Positions 44,634-48,554 of a stretch of 48,554 bases of DNA are shown here, piece by piece. Each line of letters opens with the position of its first letter. The first letter of the stretch is position 1. The DNA lies in the NCBI RefSeq assembly GCF_029945535.1, contig NZ_JAQSCU010000003.1, positions 1 through 48,554 on the forward strand, given 5' to 3'. The stretch is from Methylotenera sp. GTDB lineage: Bacteria > Pseudomonadota > Gammaproteobacteria > Burkholderiales > Methylophilaceae. The position numbers were made by a program, and so were the translations under genes. The notes below the pieces were generated by a model. That model did no database searches, was not told the DNA's origin, and was given only the letters and a program-made list of their open reading frames with translations.

Positions 44634-45260
44634 ATGAGCTCAGATAAAAACAAAAAAACCTTCACGCATGAAAATATTGAAACTAACAATTTCTTGATGA
44701 TTGTGTTGATATTGTGCGTCATTTCATTTGGAGGATTAGTGGAAATTGTTCCACTGTTCTTCCAAAAATCAACCACAGAACCTATTAAAGGGTTAAAGCC
44801 TTATACGCCACTACAGCTCGCAGGTCGTGACATATATACGCGTGAGGGATGTTACAACTGCCATTCGCAGATGATACGTCCATTTAAGTCAGAAACTTTG
44901 CGTTACGGCCACTATTCTGTAGCGGGTGAGTCAGTGTACGACCATCCATTTCAGTGGGGAAGTAAGCGCACAGGGCCAGATCTTGCTCGTGTGGGCAATA
45001 AATACAGCGATGAATGGCATCGTATCCACTTGAATAATCCACGTGATTTGATTCCAGAGTCAGTAATGCCGAGCTATCCATGGCTGAGTGAAAACACAGT
45101 AGATGCAGTACATCTGCCAGCACATATGCGTGGGCTAAGAACTGTAGGTGTTCCATATACTGACGCGGAAATTGCTAAATCTTTCGATGAAGTAAACGGC
45201 AAAACTGAGATGGATGCTTTGGTAGCCTATCTACAAATATTGGGCACCTCACTTAAGTAA
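44634..45260 (+). CDS. ccoO: cbb3-type cytochrome c oxidase subunit II
   Basis: This 208-residue protein has one N-terminal transmembrane segment (about 20-45). A c-type haem site, C73-x2-C76-H77, lies in [11 protein letters not shown], and a distal Met in SVMPSYPWL. It passes electrons from CcoP to CcoN. It lies 9 bp after ccoN. Confidence 0.94.
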   Translation: MSSDKNKKTFTHENIETNNFLMIVLILCVISFGGLVEIVPLFFQKSTTEPIKGLKPYTPLQLAGRDIYTREGCYNCHSQMIRPFKSETLRYGHYSVAGESVYDHPFQWGSKRTGPDLARVGNKYSDEWHRIHLNNPRDLIPESVMPSYPWLSENTVDAVHLPAHMRGLRTVGVPYTDAEIAKSFDEVNGKTEMDALVAYLQILGTSLK

Positions 45261-45273
45261 AGGATAGGGACAG

Positions 45274-45411
45274 ATGAATATTATAGATTTACGCATCATA
45301 TCAACTGTCGCATCCTTAATTCTGTTTGTTGGAATTTGGGTGTGGGCTTGGTCTAAACAGAATAAAAAAGATTTTGATGAAGCGGCAAACTTACCGTTTG
45401 GGGACGAATAA
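45274..45411 (+). CDS. ccoQ: cbb3-type oxidase small subunit CcoQ
   Basis: This 45-residue protein starts at ATG 45274, preceded by AGGATAGGG, and stops at 45409-45411. It has one transmembrane helix (about 9-27, rich in Ile, Val and Trp) followed by a charged tail (SKQNKKDFDEAANLPFGDE). Position between ccoO and ccoP identifies it. Its stop codon directly precedes the ccoP ATG. Confidence 0.88.
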   Translation: MNIIDLRIISTVASLILFVGIWVWAWSKQNKKDFDEAANLPFGDE

Positions 45412-46323
45412 ATGAGTGATTTTACTAGTAGTTTTTGGCCATATTTAATTTCCTTCATCACCGTCGGTGGAATTATTGGTTGCTTAGCCTTATTGTTTAG
45501 TGCAAGCAAAATGGAGCAAGTGAATGAAAGTGGTGATGTAACTGGCCATGTATACGATGGAGATATTGTTGAGTTGAACAATCCCTTACCAAAATGGTGG
45601 ATGTATCTTTTCGTTTTTACTTGTATTTTCGGGTTTATCTATTTAGCTGCTTACCCAGGTTTAGGTACATACAAAGGATTATTCGGTTGGACTGCACTTG
45701 GACAATATGAGCAAGAGGAAGCTGCTATCAGCAAACGTACTGCACCAATCTATGCAAGGTTTAGCTCAATGAAGACAGAAGATCTTGCTCGGGATGCTAA
45801 AGCCATGAACATTGGCGAGCGCATATTTATGAGCAACTGCGCTCAGTGTCATGGTTCAGATGCTAAAGGTAGCCGCGGCTTTCCAAATCTAACTGACAAC
45901 GACTGGTTACACGGTGGTAGTCCAGCTAAGATTGAAGAAACCATCACTGGTGGCCGTATCGGTATGATGCCACCAATGGCAGCAGCTGTAGGCACACCAG
46001 AAGATGTTAAAAACGTTGCTAACTATGTACTTAGCCTATCTGGCAGTATTTATGATTCTGGTCTCGCAGGTTTGGGTAAAGAGAAGTTTGCCACTTGTGC
46101 AGCTTGTCATGGCCCTGAAGGTAAAGGTAATACTGATATTGGATCGGCCAACCTCACTGACAACATTTGGTTGCATGGCGCAGGTGAAGCCGCCATTATC
46201 AAACGTATCAATGAAGGTAAAGTCAACCAAATGCCAGCATGGAAAGAAAAGTTCACACCAGCTCAGATTCATGTTTTAGCGGCGTATGTTTGGGGACTAT
46301 CTAATGCCCCTGATACTAAATAA
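45412..46323 (+). CDS. ccoP: cbb3-type cytochrome c oxidase subunit III (dihaem cytochrome c)
   Basis: This 303-residue protein has two N-terminal hydrophobic segments (about 10-32 and 63-82). Two c-type haem sites follow, C143-x2-C146-H147 (NCAQCHG) and C229-x2-C232-H233 (TCAACHG). It accepts electrons from soluble cytochrome c for the oxidase. It is last in ccoNOQP, and ccoG, H, I and S do not follow. Confidence 0.94.
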   Translation: MSDFTSSFWPYLISFITVGGIIGCLALLFSASKMEQVNESGDVTGHVYDGDIVELNNPLPKWWMYLFVFTCIFGFIYLAAYPGLGTYKGLFGWTALGQYEQEEAAISKRTAPIYARFSSMKTEDLARDAKAMNIGERIFMSNCAQCHGSDAKGSRGFPNLTDNDWLHGGSPAKIEETITGGRIGMMPPMAAAVGTPEDVKNVANYVLSLSGSIYDSGLAGLGKEKFATCAACHGPEGKGNTDIGSANLTDNIWLHGAGEAAIIKRINEGKVNQMPAWKEKFTPAQIHVLAAYVWGLSNAPDTK

Positions 46324-46454
46324 TAGCTGCAAAATCTCAAATTGATGATTAACTCTGAAAGGACTAATTGTTTGGCGACTGGCAGCAACGAGCCAAGGCT
46401 CTCAATTGAACAGTCTGCAATCAGGAAGCCTGAAATCCGTCAGAATAAACTAGT

Positions 46455-46703
46455 ACTGGACTTCACCCGCTTTGCTAGACGACTATTAGTTCCTGTTTGC
46501 AGCGCTTTAAACGCTATCGGACTCAGTTGATAAAGATAACTGTACTAACGTTACCTATTGTAAAACACTTCGATGTATTCAAATATCTCTGATTTAGCTT
46601 CTTCTCTTGTTAAGTAGGTTTTTCGTTTGATACGTTCTTTCTTCAAATTGCTGAAGAAGGACTCAGCGATTGCAGTATCATAATAATTCCCAAGTCGACT
46701 CAA
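46455..46703 (-). mobile_element. IS3-family insertion sequence remnant (3' end of orfB)
   Basis: Minus-strand codons from 46703 to the stop at 46551 translate as a typical IS3/IS150 OrfB C-terminus (SRLGNYYDTAIAESFFS, then LKKERIKRKTYLTREEAK). It includes the last catalytic Glu (AESFF) of the DDE triad. Upstream codons are lost to stops at once. About 80 bp past the stop lies TGGACTTCACCCG (46457-46469), where the right IS end should be. It lacks the left part and is inactive. Confidence 0.8.
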
Positions 46704-46886
46704 TCTATCAATCGATATATTTAATCAGAGAATAAATTTTAAATATCGCCACCTTTATTGTCTAGCATCAAATATTTTTCAAGTTTTATCATTATAGTCA
46801 CTGCCTATTGGTGAAGAAAAATGATAGTTCTTACAATTCATTGAGTTTGGCACTAGGTAAATATATTATTAATAATTGGTCCTCAT

Positions 46887-46915
46887 AAATAGCTTGCTAT
46901 TATATAGCACGCTAT
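46887..46915. promoter_or_regulatory. OhrR operator before the MarR-type gene
   Basis: The site reads AAATAGCTTGCTAT, then ATATAGCACGCTAT, two related half-repeats ending 6 bp before the start codon. The inverted site at 47440-47476 contains the same half-repeats. The placement suits autorepression. Confidence 0.7.
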
Positions 46916-46921
46916 GTAATA

Positions 46922-47401
46922 ATGGTAATTATGACAACGCAAAATAAAACTTTATTAGAAGATCAAAATTCATTGTTGGTGCTAGATGATCAGCTTTGCT
47001 TTGCACTTTATTCGACGATGTTGGGAATGAACAAGGTCTATCGTAACTTACTAAAGAAGTTGGGAATTACTTATTCACAGTTTCTTGTAATGATGACTTT
47101 GTGGGAACATGATTCGCTGTCAGTTTCGGAAATTGGGGGGCGTCTATTTTTGGATTCAGCAACGCTCACCCCTCTGTTAAAGCGGATGGAGTCTCAGGGA
47201 CTGTTATTACGTATTCGAGCTATAAATGATGAACGAAACGTCATCATTAGCCTCACAGAACAGGGCCGAGATCTCAAGCAGCGGGCAATAGAAGTTCGTG
47301 ACAGAGTCTTCTGTGCCACTGAATGCACACCGCAAGAGCTCACAAATATGCGCGACAGCCTGATTTTGTTAAGAAACAATTTGTTTAAAAACTCTATATA
47401 A
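46922..47401 (+). CDS. ohrR: MarR-family peroxide-sensing repressor, OhrR-type
   Basis: This 159-residue protein has the winged HTH of MarR (about 55-120, [30 protein letters not shown]). The family-specific sensing Cys is C26 in [11 protein letters not shown]. Oxidation of this Cys by organic hydroperoxides releases the DNA. The start could also be the ATG at 46931. It lies directly downstream of its operator and upstream of ohr, an ohrR-ohr arrangement. Confidence 0.88.
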   Translation: MVIMTTQNKTLLEDQNSLLVLDDQLCFALYSTMLGMNKVYRNLLKKLGITYSQFLVMMTLWEHDSLSVSEIGGRLFLDSATLTPLLKRMESQGLLLRIRAINDERNVIISLTEQGRDLKQRAIEVRDRVFCATECTPQELTNMRDSLILLRNNLFKNSI

Positions 47402-47439
47402 AAGAAGAAAAGTTTCGGATGCAGAATAGTATCTTGCCA

Positions 47440-47476
47440 TTTAAATAGCGCACTATTAAATAGCAAGCTATTTAAA
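47440..47476. promoter_or_regulatory. OhrR operator before ohr
   Basis: TTTAAATAGCGCACTATTAA is followed by an inverted match, ATAGCAAGCTATTTAAA. Read on the minus strand, the central part matches the operator before ohrR (AAATAGCTTGCTATT, and ATAGYRCGCTAT). It lies about 55 bp upstream of ohr. Confidence 0.7.
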
Positions 47477-47530
47477 TGGCAATTAAAATTTAGGTGGTTA
47501 GTTTTTTTAACTTTAAATAGGAGATTTATC

Positions 47531-47956
47531 ATGACAATAGAAAAAGTATTATATCGAGGGCATGCCCGTGCTACAGGCGGGCGCGAAGGTCAAGTAATCG
47601 TGCCAGAATGCAAGCTAACTCTAAATTTAACAACGCCCAAAGAACTTGGAGGTTTGGGAGGTGAGGGAGCGAATCCGGAACAGTTATTTGCGGCTGGCTA
47701 CAGTGCCTGTTTTCTCAGCACGCTGAAATTAGTGGCCGGACAGGATAAAGTTATCATACCTAGTGACGCATCTATTGAGAGCACTGTAGGTATTGGAGTT
47801 ATCCCTAATGGTTTCGGTATTGAAGTTGATTTAAAAATCTCATTGCCTGGTATGTCGCGCTATGTAGCAGAGGCATTAGTAAATAAGGCTCACATTGTTT
47901 GCCCATATTCAAATGCAACACATGGAAATATTGATGTCCGTTTGACCGTTATCTGA
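47531..47956 (+). CDS. ohr: Organic hydroperoxide resistance protein, OsmC/Ohr family
   Basis: This 141-residue protein has the two Ohr cysteines C60 (AAGYSACFLSTL) and C124 (HIVCPYSNATHGN) that form the catalytic disulfide in peroxide reduction with a lipoyl donor. It is preceded by a GGAG-type site and by a matching OhrR operator. Confidence 0.93.
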   Translation: MTIEKVLYRGHARATGGREGQVIVPECKLTLNLTTPKELGGLGGEGANPEQLFAAGYSACFLSTLKLVAGQDKVIIPSDASIESTVGIGVIPNGFGIEVDLKISLPGMSRYVAEALVNKAHIVCPYSNATHGNIDVRLTVI

Positions 47957-47999
47957 ATTTTATAGTATCAACTTTGATCGTTTATAAAGGAATTAAATT

Positions 48000-48506
48000 A
48001 TGCAATCAAGTAAAAGATTATTGCTAACTCAAGCATTTTCACTCAGCTTTCTAGTATCAGGCATTACAAATGTCTACGCCGCCGATGCAGTCACAGCCGA
48101 AGGCGAAAAGCCTGTAGTAGAGCAACTCGTTAACACACTGAACAAGTTAGCTGGCGGTCCACATGATGGATATCGTGCAAGTCATGCAAAGGGAATTGTC
48201 GTAGATGGAGAGTTTATTCCAGCAAATAAAGCTGCCAGCTTGAGTAAAGCAGTGCATTTGCAGGGCAAATCAACCCCAGTAATTGTTCGATTCTCAGACG
48301 CAACAGGGTTGCCAACAATTTCAGACGCTGATGTTAACGCTTTGCCTCTAGGGATTGCCATTCGTTTCAAATTAACAGGTGGTGGCTATACAGATATCGT
48401 AAGTATTTCTACTAATGGATTTCCCACCGCGAAACCAGAAGATTTTCTGGGACTATTAAATTCAATTGCTGGTAGTGGCCCTGATGTTGCAAAACCAAGC
48501 TGTTGA
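48000..48506 (+). pseudogene. Catalase-like peroxidase gene (SrpA-type) truncated by an IS end
   Basis: The first 167 residues read as a periplasmic mono-functional catalase-related protein: a signal peptide (about 1-28, ending AYA-like) and the catalytic H62 in SHAKG. The haem-pocket region VIVRFSDATGLP follows. Family members run to about 340 residues. At 48501 the IS21-like end begins and supplies one Cys codon and a stop, so the haem-binding C-terminal half is missing here. It lies 44 bp after ohr and would have been co-induced with it. Confidence 0.85.
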
Positions 48507-48554
48507 ATTGCATTAATAACTGACCCACCAATTGCATTTAAAATTGACCCACCC
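48501..48554. mobile_element. IS21-family-like terminal repeat, right edge
   Basis: This 54-bp sequence is the exact reverse complement of positions 1-54, starting with TG and with the same two internal repeats. It enters the catalase-like gene after codon 167. The body of the element would lie to the right, outside the window. Confidence 0.7.

Larger units (their letters stand above)
46324..46921. other. Non-coding interval with IS3-family debris
   Basis: No intact gene lies in these 598 bp. They contain the IS3-type remnant at 46455-46703 and the OhrR operator at 46887-46915. The 62-codon open frame at 46342-46530 overlaps the remnant IS end and has no family resemblance. Confidence 0.65.

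Noticed and set aside
46342-46530. Open frame of 62 codons after ccoP
   Set aside because: No family resemblance. It overlaps the IS3-type remnant end and lacks a clear ribosome site.
1-48554. Whole window as a composite transposon between two IS21-like elements
   Set aside because: Only 54 bp of each end is visible and the ends match an assembly break at a repeat, so the claim cannot be supported here.
1-48554. CRISPR arrays, tRNA or rRNA genes
   Set aside because: None was recognised by eye. The only regular repeats are the MrpX codons and short operator arrays.

Overview
The window is 48.5 kb of low-GC proteobacterial DNA. The gene set is that of an aerobic betaproteobacterium: a ccoNOQP cbb3 oxidase, an assimilatory sulfite reductase followed by DUF934, twin-arginine exported redox proteins and LysR, HxlR and MocR regulators. 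A Methylophilaceae-type host would fit, but this rests on gene content and base composition, not on a phylogeny. No rRNA, tRNA or CRISPR was seen. Both ends are the same 54 bp in inverted orientation (1-54 and 48501-48554). They look like the end of an IS21-family element, so the window is probably a contig bounded by IS copies. The right-hand copy cuts a catalase-like gene.

Region 1 (0.4-16.4 kb) is dense in oxidant and electrophile defence. A Met-rich EF-hand protein, a YedZ1-YedY1-MrpX operon (exported molybdopterin reductase, its cytochrome b partner and a pentapeptide Met-repeat protein) and an exported msrB-msrA pair share one promoter-like motif, TGTAAG-N16-CGAC. An ECF sigma factor is encoded nearby and is the obvious candidate to read it. 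The sigma gene overlaps a gene for an AhpD-like protein that has lost two of its three active-site residues. Around it lie active-site-intact AhpD-like proteins, two GSTs, an FMN reductase, a PNPOx-like protein, HxlR and LysR modules with quinol monooxygenase-like proteins, a peroxiredoxin-like protein and an old yellow enzyme.

Region 2 (16.4-26.8 kb) is a patchwork of acquired modules: ArsR plus a two-gene ABC transporter, a low-GC SDR beside a truncated higher-GC SDR remnant and its TetR, a TetR-amidase pair with twin operators, an orphan fliD, and an AraC regulator divergent from an isochorismatase-type hydrolase.

Region 3 (26.8-40.8 kb) is a complete Nit1 (nitrilase) cluster of unknown product, extended by an LnmK-like protein and a methylmalonyl-CoA mutase, with an upstream porin. 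The Nit1 cluster and the porin carry the same four-repeat operator array with identical 11/33-bp geometry. A MocR regulator is divergent from the porin.

Region 4 (39.3-48.5 kb) holds a second MocR regulator, cysI-DUF934, ccoNOQP, an IS3-family remnant, an OhrR/Ohr pair with matched operators, and the interrupted catalase gene.
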